Made by a program: the position numbers and the translations under genes. The notes beneath the pieces are model-generated. The model was not told the DNA's origin, did no database searches, and saw only the letters and a program-made list of their open reading frames with translations. DNA of 64,000 nucleotides from contig JAEMBT020000007.1 of NCBI GenBank assembly GCA_018873245.2, positions 6,727,129 to 6,791,128 of the forward strand, read 5' to 3'. Source of the stretch: Archegozetes longisetosus. Its lineage: Eukaryota > Arthropoda > Arachnida > Sarcoptiformes > Trhypochthoniidae. The first letter of the stretch is position 1, and each line of letters begins with the position of its first letter. Below are positions 33,307 to 46,100 of the stretch, piece after piece.

Positions 33307-34359
33307 GATATCGTTTGATTGATGTTGATTTTACTGTATAGAGATTGAAAAGTTGTGGCGAAATTTTATTTTGTTTATACTATGGTAAATAGCTTAAATA
33401 AATGGAACGGAAGCGTCGATCACCTAATTAATTGAGTTGAGTTTGCAACAATACTTTTAAAATGAGCAAGTTGCGTGCCTCCACATCATTATCAATTTTA
33501 CTTAACCTTAATTCAACTTTTATAAAAGAATTGTTAGCAAATGCATTCAGTTTAGTAGTTGATAGTTTGAACTTAAGGATCAACGCAACCAAATCCGTTT
33601 AGGCCTAACAGATGATCAACTTATATTATTTCAATTGTAAACTGTTTTTTAAAACTTAAAGTTTAAATAAGGGTTAAAGTTTTTTATTGTTTCAATTTTT
33701 AATTAATAAAGAACAATTAGAATCCAATTGGAGTATCATTTGATTAATTTTCTAGCACACATAAATAAACTCTACTACACTTGAAAACTTAATAATAGTT
33801 TATAGCAATCAGAGAAGATATGTCATCGAACGTGGAACAATAGACCATTGTACAAATGATACTGAGAAATTTCACATTCACTTTATCAAGGGAAACAAAT
33901 TACTAATCAAACTTAGCAGCAAATTGATGCTACAGGAAGGTTGATATAGCAACGGCCTTTTTCTTGTCGCTATTGCGGATTATTAAGTTTCCAAGCGTAC
34001 AATGCTACCAGATTATTACGTAATCACTCAAAGCTGACCATTTGCCTAATGATTAACTGGTCTCAACCTTAAATTTCACTCAAACTATGACTTTAGATCA
34101 ACTTCTCCATAAATCGATTGGAAATGTAGTCATTCTAACACTAAAAATTGATGGCCAAATAAAACTTGAATCAACTTGAGTGTCGTATCAATATGAAATT
34201 AAAGTTGAAGTTTAGTTCAAATTGAGTCCTTGGTTTAGGCAGAGTTGAGTTAAGTTATAAAACTTTTGAGTCCATTCTAGAACTCTTAGATTACTTCTTA
34301 CACAAAGTTAGAATCGGAACCAGCACTAAATTTTATGAATCACTTCAACTTAACATATA

Positions 34360-34388
34360 TATATAAGGCTTTGTAGATCTACTCAGTT
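34360..34388 (+). promoter_or_regulatory. TATA + Inr core promoter of the CBM14 gene
   Basis: TATATAAG at 34360-34367 and the arthropod Inr consensus TCAGTT at 34383-34388, with the Inr A 25 nt after the start of the TATA box. The predicted 5' UTR is about 114 nt before the ATG at 34499. Confidence 0.65.
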
Positions 34389-34498
34389 ATGTCATTTTAC
34401 TTTTATCTATCTTTAGCTTAATTTCAAAGTTTTATTTTCATTAATCTTTCATTTTATTGAGCATTTCAACTTTTTCTATACTCTGTTTTACAACTGCA

Positions 34499-35461
34499 AT
34501 GGCTTTCACTAAATTTTCCGTCAAATTCATAACCAGTAAGTGTTAGTTCATAAAAGATAGATATCCTATAAACTAACTTCTTATTTCAGTCATGATAGTA
34601 GTGATGTCAGTCACATTACTTAGAGCTCAAGAATTCATTACTGAAAGTGACAACTCATTTGTTGGAAAGCAGTTATCTTCCGATTCAGCCCAAGTTTCAA
34701 CTGAGTCATCGGCTCAACCTTCAGCTCCATCCACCACTGAGAATATGTCCGAAGATAATTCTGAGCTTGCGACTGAGGGTGTCACTGAAACTATGTCTGA
34801 AGATACGACGGAACTCGCGACCGAGAGTGTTTCTGAGAACATGTCCAAAGATACTTCTGAACTCATGACTGAGGGTGTCACTGAAACCATGTCTGGAGAC
34901 ACTACTGAACTCATGACTGGAGAAGCCATTGAAGAATCAAAGGATTCGACTGGACCCATTGAAATGATGTTTGAAGAAAGTCAGTCTTCAGAAGGTCTTA
35001 GTGCAAGTGAATCTTCGAAAGGCTCAAACGAACCCGAATCGCAAGAAATGGTTACATCAGAATATAATGGCTTCGATAACCAGAAAACCGTTAATGGATC
35101 TGATTTCAGTTGTTATGGACGTTCTTTCGGTCAATACGCAGATGTGTCCAAAGATTGTCGTGTATTTCACTTGTGTTACCCGTTCTTCAACTCATCGAGC
35201 GATGAACTTCTTTATCAAAGAATCACATTTCTATGCGATGACGACTCAGTCTTCGATCAAAAGCGATTCATGTGCGTCGACAACTCGACAGTTGAGCACA
35301 AATGCAGTGATTCCCCACTGTTGTACCAAACAACAAATCAAGAATATCTAATCAAAGTGTTCTCTCAAAATGTATCACCTGTCGATGAAGTGAACGGTGA
35401 GTCAGACACAGAAGATTCGACACCAAGTTCTAGTTGGTTCAGTTGGCTCTATCGAAATTAA
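34499..35461 (+). CDS. Secreted Ser/Thr-rich repeat protein with CBM14 chitin-binding domain
   Basis: Two exons: 34499-34535 and 34590-35461 (54-nt intron), 302 residues. The join creates a signal peptide (VKFITIMIVVMSVTLLRA, cleavage probably before QEF); the frame of exon 2 alone would lose its start. Residues about 63-123 are four tandem 16-residue repeats of the type SEDTTELATEGVTETM, acidic and rich in Ser/Thr, so probably O-glycosylated like mucins. Residues 187-251 form one CBM14 (peritrophin-A) domain, with six cysteines at spacings 14, 5, 19, 12 and 9, all inside the family range; aromatic residues YPFF lie after Cys3. A 50-residue tail ends SSWFSWLYRN. It probably binds chitin in the gut lining or cuticle. 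The promoter is a clean TATA/Inr, and AATAAA follows at 35583. Confidence 0.85.
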
Positions 35462-35582
35462 GTGTCACGGCTTTAATGCTTTTAAATGGTAGTTAAGTTT
35501 TTATAGAAATTTTACTGAAACATGATTATATAAATTACAAACTTTACTGTAAATATTAAGTTACAAATTTTACTTATGCTTC

Positions 35583-35588
35583 AATAAA
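35583..35588 (+). promoter_or_regulatory. Poly(A) signal AATAAA of the CBM14 gene
   Basis: AATAAA about 120 nt after the stop, followed within 40 nt by a T-rich run. The remaining 390 bp up to HINFP are AT-rich and must contain the HINFP promoter; no clear core element seen. Confidence 0.55.
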
Positions 35589-35978
35589 GTGATTTTCAAC
35601 ACTAATCATCTTTTATTTTAAATAACATTGCACTTCAAACTCAATTTTTCGTCATTTTAATACTAAAAATTTGTTCATACGATTAAGATACCTGAGTTGT
35701 TAGCTTCTGTTAGCTAATGAGTGAACTACTTATTGATCTAAGTTGTGATTTGACCCAATCGTAAACTAATTGTTCAATAAATCAACTTTAAACTAATTTG
35801 GTGAAAACTTAAACTTAAAGCAAAACTAACCAAACTTAGTAGAAATTTGTAGCTTAATATGCTCGGAGTAAAGTAGCGAAATCTATGTATTTCTCGACAC
35901 ATTAGTGGCACAAACTCATTGTTTTGATTTATAGAATCAGACAATTAGAACGAAAATTGTCTAAATATCATTTAGCAA

Positions 35979-37495
35979 ATGCGTCCATCAAAGTCAAAAC
36001 GTGTTAAACTGAAACATCTCAATCAAGAGCTGTTTTGCGAATGGATTAATTGTAATCTTGTTTTCAATGATTTGACTCTATACTTACAACATTTACATGA
36101 AGTTCACGCTAAACAATCGGACGATCAGTCGGACGATCAATCTTTCGAATGCCAATGGATTGGATGCGAAGAAAACAATTTTGATAATTACTCCCAATTT
36201 CGTCTTCATGTTAGTTATCATGGCTTTCATCAGAAACTTATGAGCACTGGTTTGGCGATTATGAAACAATTAGGTCTTAAAGCGTTTGTTATTTTCATTT
36301 ATTCATAGCTAATTCTGTAATTAATTGGTTTTCTAATTCTGTAATTAATTGCTTTCGTGTGATAACAGGCAATGGTATCAACTGTTATATGGATTGCAGT
36401 GCTAGGAATGTATTGCCAGAACTGCCGAACGTGTTCGTCTGTGGTTGGAAACAGTGCTTCACAGACTTCACTGACAGCGAATCGTTTTATCGACACGTCG
36501 ACACACATGCAGTCGACGACATCGCGATTCCTTCGCTCTCGAAGGATGAGCTCAAGAGGACCAAGTTTGCGAAGTGCTTATGGATCAGCTGCGAGTCTGC
36601 GTTTACCTCGAGATCACACTTAAGAGAACACTTGCGCTCACACACTCAGGAGAAGCTAATGGCGTGTCCTTCTTGTGGAGCCATGTTTTGCAATAAAACT
36701 AAATTCATTGACCATTTGTACAGACAGTCATCAGACAATATCAATAAAACTGATTCGTTTACAATACATGTCTCTAAAAATAACGACGAATCGATGGCAA
36801 CTCTGACAATACAAGTCCCGCAACAAACCGATGACTCGTCTTCACTGGCGCTCAATAGCCAGACATCTTCAATACTAATCCAGAACCTAAACAGTGATAG
36901 CGAACTAATGATAATAGACTTGGCAAACCCAGCGCTGTCTGCTCCGATCAATTCAAGCCAGTGTCCGAAGATAACAAACAAGACATATAGTTGTCCACAT
37001 TGTTATCGTGATTTCGCGACTCAATCGCTGCTTCGCGAGCACTCGCGTTTTCATATAAGAAAATACAAATGTGATCAGTGCCAAATGACCACTACATCAC
37101 CGTCGGCTCTCAAGCATCATATAAGTTACCGACACAAAGAAGACAGACCTTTTGCGTGTCAGTTCTGTGATTTGAAGTTTAAGTCGCGATCAGATTTGAG
37201 GCGGCATATCGACACTCATAACGAAGAGCCGCCTTTCAAGTGTTCGCTTTGCTCTTTTCAATCTCGTTGCGTCCATACCTTTTCTAAGCATCATAAAGAA
37301 ATCCATTTAGCTATCAAATGCCAATATATCTGTGATGAGTGCGATAAGAAGTTCAGTCGCGGCAATAATTTGACGCGACATTTGATTACAATTCATAAGT
37401 ATTCGCTTCCGACTGGGAGCTCGAGGTTTACGTATCAGAAACAAGAAGATGGAACTTATAGACTAGCCAAAAATTCAATTAGTAGTCAAACTTAG
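35979..37495 (+). CDS. HINFP: HINFP/MIZF: histone H4 gene transcription factor
   Basis: C2H2 zinc-finger activator of histone H4 genes at the G1/S transition; nuclear. Two exons: 35979-36273 and 36369-37495 (95-nt intron, GT at 36274), 473 residues (human 517). The join restores KQLGNGINCYMDCSARNVLPELPNVF, here split as KQL-G and NGINCY. About ten fingers: the first four are the atypical CxWxxC type with four or five residues between cysteines (FCEWINC, FECQWIGC, FVCGWKQC, KCLWISC). The fifth is the family's ACPSCGAMFCNKTKFIDH, lacking a normal second His. Five canonical C2H2 fingers follow after an acidic/Ser-rich spacer of about 90 residues. The tail SRFTYQKQEDGTYRL matches the conserved HINFP C-terminus (PRFRYKEHEDG type), which makes the assignment firm. 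The donor GTCTTA is weak but is the only one that keeps phase. Confidence 0.92.
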
Positions 37496-39664
37496 ATTTT
37501 GTGCTCATTTACGTCTGAATCACATTTTATAAACTCATTTCAAATTTAAACAATTTTTACTTATCTTTTTTTAGTATGTAATTCAAATATTGATTGAGAT
37601 TCAAGTCTTTATTGACTTTTTTCTTCTATCAATGAGTCTTTAAGTATTTAATTGGATTTTAATTTCATCTTTGAATCATCAAAATAAAAATTGAAATTTT
37701 AATGCTTAAAGTTTTGCAATGTTGAACAGAAAAATAGTCATTAATTAAAGTTAATATGTTTGTGTCAAATGACATCCTTCTAATTATAACTTGAAGTTAA
37801 TTATAAGAAGAATAGTTTCGATTTTTAAAAACAATTTCAATTATAAATACTATCACGAAATGAATGAATAAAAAGCAAAATTGTCTTCTATTGAAATTGG
37901 TATAATAGTTAAGTTGTGTATTATCTTAAAAATATTTCAGACCAAATAATTATGAGTGAGTGGAAAACGAATGACAAACTTGTTAATCATTGAAGTCAAC
38001 AGTGAAGAACGATATGATTAATCAAAATTAAAAGTAAAGGCTGACTAGTAGATAGTATTTGAAAGATCTGTTAGCGACAGTCCCATCTATTTTAATAGAA
38101 GATATTGAGAGAGATTTATGGTTAGTATTAAGGATGAAATATATAGAAGAATACATAGAATGGTAGAGGAATATAGGATATAATATAAGAATATAGCATA
38201 ATATATAATAATAATAATGATTGATTGTTTCCTTTCAAGTAAAGATGAAATTATTGTGAACATGAAACGCATTTTAGTTGTAATTTTCCTGTTCATTCCG
38301 TAGATTAATATAGTTGAACAGTAAAATCAAATCCCAAGACCTATGGCTTGTTTCCGGTCTGTTCACGTCCAAAAGGAAGCCAATTTTCAGACTAATATTG
38401 AGGCATAAATGCCTATTGACTAAAGCTCCGCAACAGTCATATACAGTCTGATCACAGAATCACTTCTTAGAAAATGAATTAAAACTGATTCATGTGTTCG
38501 GCTTGCGAACAAACGCTTTAGTTTCTTAGCTAAACTATTCGTTCATGTAACCGTTCAATCTATAAATTATTTGCTTGTGATCATTATTTGTGTCGATTGC
38601 CACCAATGGATTGTTTATAACTATTAGATGTTAGTATTTCACGAATAGTGTCAAATAAAGTTAGGGGAGGAAGAGAGTGAGGGAGAGGGGGAGAGAGTGA
38701 GAGAGAAAGAGAGAGAGTGGGGAGAGAGTGAGAGAGAGAGAAACGGGCATCTATTGGAGAGGGGGCATTGAACCAGAGCGCTGATGACTATAGCTGATTG
38801 AAATGAAGTTGGCGTAATCATAAACGGTCTGGCGGATGTGCAAATCATGTCGACACGTGTCTCTCTGACTGATTACATAAATTGTGCATTAATCTAATAT
38901 GGAATTATGAACAAGATTTAGTGACCTATTGTGCCCTGAAATGCCTTTCAAATGGCAATAATAATCAATCACATTATATGCATTTTCATTGAAATATTAC
39001 TTAATAGTCTTATTACTCCGATTGAGTAACACGACTAACACGAGTTGTGAACACGCACTCATGAGATGGTTTGGATGATTTTTCCTCTTTTCATTTGCAT
39101 ATAAGTACAACTATTACTCTAACACTATTAGTACAACACTATTCCGAGACTTAATCTCTCTCTCTTTCTGTTCCCAAACATTTTTATAATTCCCTTAACT
39201 CTTCGCTATTTGAGTGAAAATACTTCATCTGTTGTGTCTGTAAATTCAATTTGATTTATTGTCGTATTTCTTATTTATTATGATTAATCTGTTAGATTAA
39301 AAATGAGTTGATTCGTAGGATTTTAGATGAAAAACAAAGCCGACAAATAGGAAAGATTTGTTCAGTTAAATTTGCCAACAATATAAGAAATATGTTGCAA
39401 TTGATAACCGTTTTACAATCCGAATAATCCAATAGTTTTAAAATCGATCGGAACAAAAATGACTGAGAGCACCACTTTTCATTTGGATGTATGAAATGAT
39501 ATAAAAGATGAATAAAAATAAATAAACAACAATAAAATAATGGTTTCAAATTAGATTTTATTTCGAACATAATGCATCGGAAGTAATGATATTAAAACTT
39601 CAGTTTTGAGTATTGATTTGGTTAAAAGAAGACAAAATCTAGGAAATACATTTTGTAGCGGGTA

Positions 39665-39703
39665 GAGAGAGAGAGAGAGAGGGGGGGGTGAGGGTAGGGG
39701 TGG
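39665..39703 (+). repeat. GA repeat running into a G-quadruplex-type G tract
   Basis: (GA)8 followed by GGGGGGGGTGAGGGTAGGGG: four runs of at least three G with loops of three or fewer bases if the first run is split. Striking in AT-rich DNA. Confidence 0.7.
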
Positions 39704-41520
39704 ACTACAAATAGAATAAATAGGCAGAAAGGTGAAGTAAACATAGGAGTAGTGATGAAAGAATATCGATATATAGATATTGATATTCGTGTATTGTTAG
39801 CAATAGATGCTACAGTCGAAAGAGCAGAAGTACTTAAAGTCTTAGTAAGAGCTAACGCACATTAATGATCACATAATCAATTAATTAATAATAAATACCC
39901 ACTCAGGCTATCAATAATTAAACAAAAGTGTAATTATTATAAAAATATGATATCTCCTTATTTTGAACATTGTTTAGTTGTTTGATAACATGAGTGGTGA
40001 ACATAAGATTAGTTAATTTAAAAGTAGATTTAAAAGTTATTTGAAATTTGAACAGCATTTTGAACAGGATTTCAAATAGAAATGAAATATAATAATGTTG
40101 TGCCAATGCTGGAAATTCTGAATATCACTTAAGTCTAACTTAAATTTGATTATAAAATTTTCATCAGTCTTAGTCTAATGTAATTATTGATTCTTGTCTT
40201 CAATTATATCTACAATAGTTTTCAATCAAATTTGTTTTATTTTACTCAAAATTGTTTTATTTTACTTCCACTAAACAGTTATACAATTTTTATACAATGG
40301 AAGAAAAGTCATATCTTTTTAATTGATTAAAATATTAGAGGAGAAAAGTTAGTCAATCAATAATATGGTAACATTTATCGGCTTCAAATTCAGAATGCTT
40401 CAATTTCAGAATCAAAGTGAACAACAAATTTGGAATGAACATGTGCATCAGAGTTGTATTTGTGGCTAAAATAAGTAATAAGTTAGATGTGCGAAATAAT
40501 TAGCATATTGATTATGAGTTGTTGAGATACAGTAATGTTGTAGTATCACAGCTATTATATCACCTTATGATTAACTGTACTCTCAACACTCACACGTCTC
40601 TATTTACATATGACTTAAGCATTCTCATCCACAATCACTTGGATTTGCAACTAATAAATTAATGCATAAATTGCCGGCAAAATATCATACACACCGAAAT
40701 ATGATAAATATCACAAACACCACAATTAATAAATTAAAGTAAGGTGTGAATGAAATTTTGAAGTAAAATAATAGAATAATAAGAATGCTAATTGATGTGG
40801 CAGATAATGAAATGGTAATATTAATATAAAAATTCATGTTCAAATATCTCTGCATGAATATAATACAAGCACCGATCGCAGAGAATAGATTTGATTAAAA
40901 TATAGATTTACTTCTAAGCTAATAACCAAAATAGTGCCAACATTGCTAGCTATAAATGTTACCATATTTTTGATTACGCTCTTCTTCTTTTACAATCTTT
41001 ATAAAACTTTTACTCTTCTCATACCATATTCTCTGATCGAAACTCAGAATCAGAATCAGAACCTCAAAAACATTTTATTACTTTAGAATTGAATAAACAA
41101 ATCGTAATTAAGAATCAAATAAAGGAATCCTAATTAAGATAGAGATCGAAACAAGCTAAGATGTTATTCAGCAATTGAGCTGATAAAACAATAGATTAAT
41201 TTACCAATAATATAAAATGGGGCTTAGAAAATGCCACTATCGAAGATTGCTAGAGGTTTCAGATCTGAATTCCTAAAGAATTAGTGAGAATAAAATGTTT
41301 TTGTTGGGTTATATTGAGTTATATATAAATTTGATATGACTCAAGTCATAAGAATCAGATGCATAAAGATTTGTCATGTGGTCACTAATTTCCAGCAGCA
41401 GATACTAATTGTTAGCAGAGATCATTGGGTGATATAGGAAGTTAATTAATTAGTTAAACAAAACAAATTTAATATTCCGAAATAGCCGAGAAAGTTAAGT
41501 ATCGAACAACTTGTCGAGCA

Positions 41521-41604
41521 ATACAGTATTATATGAACTGTATTTCAATACAGTGTTTATATGGACTGTATTTCAATACAGAATTATATGGACTGTATTT
41601 GATT
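41521..41604. repeat. About 30-bp repeat, nearly 3 copies, palindromic
   Basis: Unit TTATATGGACTGTATTTCAA plus TACAG; each unit contains ACTGTATTTCAATACAGT, an 18-bp near-palindrome. Confidence 0.8.
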
Positions 41605-42381
41605 CCCTATTTTTGTACAATAATTGCAATAATAGCAAAACTCCCAAAAGTAAAATCACAGACAAAACCCAAAACGAAAAGACCTGATTAACTATTGTCT
41701 GAAAACATTATATTTAAACTAATTTTCTTCTTGTCAATAGTGTGGTTTATGACGAATAACATAACTTTGATAATTCTGTACAATTCATATACACTACTAA
41801 TTGATTTATGCAGAACTGTTTGATATTTGAGTGCAAAAATGTTTTGCTGACATTACATAAAAGGAACTCAACGTGAAAAGTGATCAAACCTGAATAAAAG
41901 TGATCAAAACCTGAATGAGTCAATTGAAATATGTTGTAAAACATAACAGGATATTAAGAGATATAATTAAATCATGTTTCAAATAAGTATTCAGAAGTAT
42001 TAGAACAAACTTCAAAAACGTATCAGACCAATCTTCAAAACTATCTCAAATGTCTGAAGAGGTGTCTTCAGAAGTATGAGAACAAGTATCAGAAGGGGGA
42101 TGATATGTAGAAAGAAAAAGAACTGCAATATTCAGTTCATACTACAGTAGTTTACAATAGTGTACAATAGATGGTTAATGAGAAAAGTTTTTAGTGCAAT
42201 ATCCATAGTATTAACTTAACATAGCAAGAGTCTCAAGTGTCTATACATTTCTGGTAGCATTGTTGTCCCCATTTCGGTCTTTATTGAATTTATTAAATTA
42301 GTGGCTTTAACTGTTGTATTTGTATGCCATGCGAGTGCCATATACTGCTAGTTTGAGTACTATTCCAGGCTTTATTTTTAT

Positions 42382-42539
42382 ACATAACCATAGCTAACAT
42401 AACTATAGCTAACATAACTATAGCTAACATAACTATAGCTAACATAACTATAGCTAACATAACCATAGCTCGCATAACCGTAGCTCGCATAACCTTCGCT
42501 CACACAACCTTCGCTCACACAACCATAGCTAACATAACA
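42382..42539. repeat. 15-bp minisatellite, about 10 copies
   Basis: Unit CATAACTATAGCTAA, near-perfect in the middle and diverged at the right end. Because the unit is a multiple of three it leaves long open frames on the minus strand (repeating MLAIV), which are not genes. Confidence 0.95.
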
Positions 42540-42848
42540 GTCATACGTATTATTCTGCATAAACCTTGGGTAGTGCTGGCCCGGACGAAGTACAAATAAA
42601 ATTATTATATTTGAAACAGTCGAGTATTCCTACATTTGCCATATCAGTATGAAAGAAGCCTAAGGCAGAGCTGAGGAAGAGTCAGAAGCAGTCATAGGCA
42701 CGGGAGAAAATAAATTACATTAAGAATACTATGCACGTCAATACTTTCATTCGTACTAAATATACGAATGTATGAATTGTTGATATGGAATTTCAAGTTG
42801 TTTTGTATGTTTTGCGAACATTTTATATACTCTACTTCTTTGTCAAAC

Positions 42849-43007
42849 TTAGAAAACATATCTTAGAAGATATTTCGCACAAGTCACATCTTATAAGACA
42901 TTTCTTAGAAGACATCTCTTGGAAGATATCTCTTACAAGACATCTCTTACAAGATATCTCTTACAACACTTTTCTTAGAAGACATTTCTTACAAGACATT
43001 TCTTAGT
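42849..43007. repeat. About 15-bp minisatellite next to the spalt 3' end
   Basis: About ten degenerate copies of GACATTTCTTAGAA / GATATCTCTTACAA. The open plus-strand frame through it (RHLLQDIS-type) is a by-product. It ends about 135 bp from the spalt stop codon. Confidence 0.9.
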
Positions 43008-43141
43008 TATGACTTACAATCATTTAAAGATAAAGAGTTGCACTTGTTTTATGTTTGCCTCATTTGTACTCTGACTAGTTTGAAGATTTGAATCACTCGA
43101 TTCGCTCTACTTTGCCGAGATCTCCATTAATCTTCCAAACG

Positions 43142-46100
43142 TTAACACGAAGCCATCATCGATTCATTGTTGATGTTGTTTGATGGAGGCCTCGACTCTT
43201 TGCTTGAACTGTTGTTGTTGTGACCATTGCTTTCTGCTTTTGATGCGAAGTGGGACTGAATATGACTTTCTAGTTCGGTAGAAGACGAACATATTCTGTT
43301 ACATATACTGCACGCCATTTTCCACGACCAACTCATTGGTGAAGTACTTCTCTCAGAGCTGTTGTCGTCTGCGTCAGCGTCAGCGTTTCCGGCTTTCAGA
43401 CTTTGCGGCGATAGCGATCGTGAATCACTGTCTGATTTTGTTGACCCGTGATCCTCGTCGTCATTACTTTCGTTTCGGCCACTCGTTTGATGGTTGTTTG
43501 ACATTTTCATCATCTGAGCAAAATGTGCTGCGGCCGAAGATTGCGGGTTTCCACTCATTAGATTCAAAGGGTTTGCACCTGTTCCGTAATCGTTAGCATT
43601 AGTATCATCTATAAATTGGTTTGAATTCATAATCAGACTTACCATTCATATAATTTGAAGGAGACATAAAAGGATAAAACATTTCAGGTCCGGGTCTTGA
43701 ACCATAATCTCCTTGTTTTGGTGGCGATATATGCAAATTAGGCAAATCAATAGACATGCGACGACCTCTTCTCGAAGAACCATTGCTCCACATATGAGTT
43801 CCCATATGAACCTAAGCATAAATTTGATTGTTTACTGGGTTTCTGACAAATCTAATTGAAGTTTCTATTAGAGTGACTAACCTTTAGGTTACCCTTTGTC
43901 GTGAAAGCTCTGCCACAAATTGTGCATTTAAAGGGTTTATCACCAGTATGTGTCCTCATATGTATCTATTGGTACGGATAATATCGGTTTAGAAAAATAT
44001 CAAACCAAGCTTTCAAATATACTTTTAAAGATAATCCAATTAAACAATTGCTTACCTGAAGTGCTGAACCACTAGAGAAGGGTTTATTGCACACATGACA
44101 TACATGTTTGGCAGTTCCCGCTGACCGAACTGCCAATTTTGAAGCTGATCCCTGTTCTGTTGGCGAAGAGCGTTTATCATTCGAATTGGAATTACCATTT
44201 GGAGTCGGAGGGTTTGATATACCGCTGCTATTATTAGAACTGGTGGATATATTAGCGATGGTACTGGTATTGGTTGACGGGTTAGTATTACTTAAAGTCG
44301 ATAATGCAGTTGTTGGCAGAGTGTTTGTACACGCAGTAGTTGTGTAAAGATCTGGCGGCAAGTCTCGAATCTTGTGAGTCAGCATATGTTGCTTCATATT
44401 TCCTTTCGTAGAGAAGCCACGATCGCATACGTCGCACTTGAATGGTCTCTCTTTTGTGTGACTTCGGTAATGAATTTCTAGTGCTGAGTAACACGCGAAT
44501 GTCTTTAAACATATTCTGCACGTTGTGTTCGGTCGTCCTCCTGGAAATGGCAGACTCGCGAACGACGGCGGAAAAAATCTTGTGTCCAAATTAGCTGTTT
44601 GGGGAAGTGATATCATAGACATGTCTTGTGATGCCGATGTTGGCTGTACACTGCTATTCGACTTTGGGGTCAAATCTAATGCGCCTCCACTTGGTGTAGT
44701 TGGCGGTGAAGATCTTTCCATTCTTCCTATCGAACTCGGTGTCGATCTATCGTCTGCCGATATTTCAGAAGTCCCTTTACTTGTCAGCGAAGACGGAGAA
44801 AGTGATCTTACATTTGGTGATGACTTTTCTTGAGCTTTGCTGTGAACCGACAGATCAGTTGCACTACTGACTGGAGGCAAACACGCATTCTGTTCGGATT
44901 CTATTCTTTGAAATTGACTTAAATTGTGAAGTCCCAGACCAAATGGTCCGAAAGGCAATGGTTGAGGTATCGATGAGTTTATATTTTTCACGTGATTTTC
45001 CAATGCAGCCAAAGAAGTAGAAAAATTTGAGTTATTAGTATCGCCCGATTGCGGCGGAGATGTGGTTGTCAATGGCGTACTAGTAGCACTTGGGGTAATG
45101 GTTGTCGTCGGGGGCGGGGGCGGAGGCGGAGCTTGGGCTGAAGGTGCTGGTGGCGGCGACGAACTTTTCTGTAAGTTTTGAGTTTCAGAAGCAGTTTTCT
45201 CGCTCTTTACTGAATTTGGTGTTGACGAACAACTGGACCTGTTACTAATCGATGGTGATACTGATTCTCTCTTGCATTGAGCCGTTCCATCATTTGGTGT
45301 TTTGTCCGATTTGGGTGGTATCGGCAAAGCTGGTGACAAATTCGTTTTTGGCGCAGCAAATGTAGTGATTGGAGATGATAAGGGAATGTTTAATGAACAA
45401 GTTGTTAATTCATTCATAAATGATGGAGAAAATAGTCCTGAATGAGGTGGCAGTGGACCTGCGAAGTGGGGCGGTATCAGACCCCCCCTGTGAAACGATG
45501 ACGGCAACAGTGTTGGAGCCTTTATCTCATTCGCCAATATGTGCTCCGGTGGGATATCTGTTGGTTCTCCCGTATGCATACGAATGTGCTGCTGAAGTAC
45601 CTGTTTTCAAATCAGTTAAATATTTCTTAATGAAAGTTAGAAATTTTGCCAAATTCAAGTATTTTCTAGCTTCTTATCTCAAGACCCTGACTTTTCGCTT
45701 GCATTCAAACTCACAAAACCATTTGATGTAAGTGTCTAAAGAGTCACTGATTATTCGAAATCGCAGTCATTTGAGATTTAATGAGTGATAAAAGAAATCG
45801 TTTGCACTATCGCTTGCAATCAATTTCTGAATAATGTTTAGAAATTGAACGGAACTAAGCGCTAATCGAGACACTATTCGGAAGTCTAATGTAAAACGCT
45901 TTGAGCCATAGTATAAAATTCAATTGAAGAGGTTTAACAACAGTAACAATCAAGATGGGAAGACCTGCTACAGTAAAACCTCTCCAACTGTCACACGCGG
46001 TTAGGTGGTTTAAAAACAGACCAAATAAATCCATAGAAAATCGAGGTCTGTTTTTGATTAGTTTATAAAATCTATTTAACTAGTATTTGTAAAAAATCAA

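Larger units (their letters stand above)
32015..34498. other. Spacer with two transposon copies
   Basis: No gene. Holds the CAGTTAAACCT element (32697), the hAT-like MITE (33090), a repeat fragment related to 12683-12745 (about 33930-34004), and the TATA/Inr promoter of the next gene. Confidence 0.5.
37496..43141. other. Gene-free region downstream of spalt
   Basis: 5.6 kb without a recognisable gene on either strand. It contains GA-rich tracts at 38664-38740, a GA/G tract at 39665-39703, and minisatellites at 41521, 42382 and 42849. AT-rich homeodomain-type words (TTAATTAATTA near 39877 and 41440) are frequent, but base composition alone could explain them. HINFP 3' UTR occupies the left edge. 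Confidence 0.5.

Noticed and set aside
34647..35351. Frames of 73, 81 and 126 codons over the CBM14 gene
   Set aside because: Other-frame readings of the repeat and CBM14 exon; the chosen frame has a signal peptide and six correctly spaced cysteines.
42293..43006. Repetitive frames (MLAIV and RHLLQDIS types)
   Set aside because: By-products of 15-bp minisatellites.
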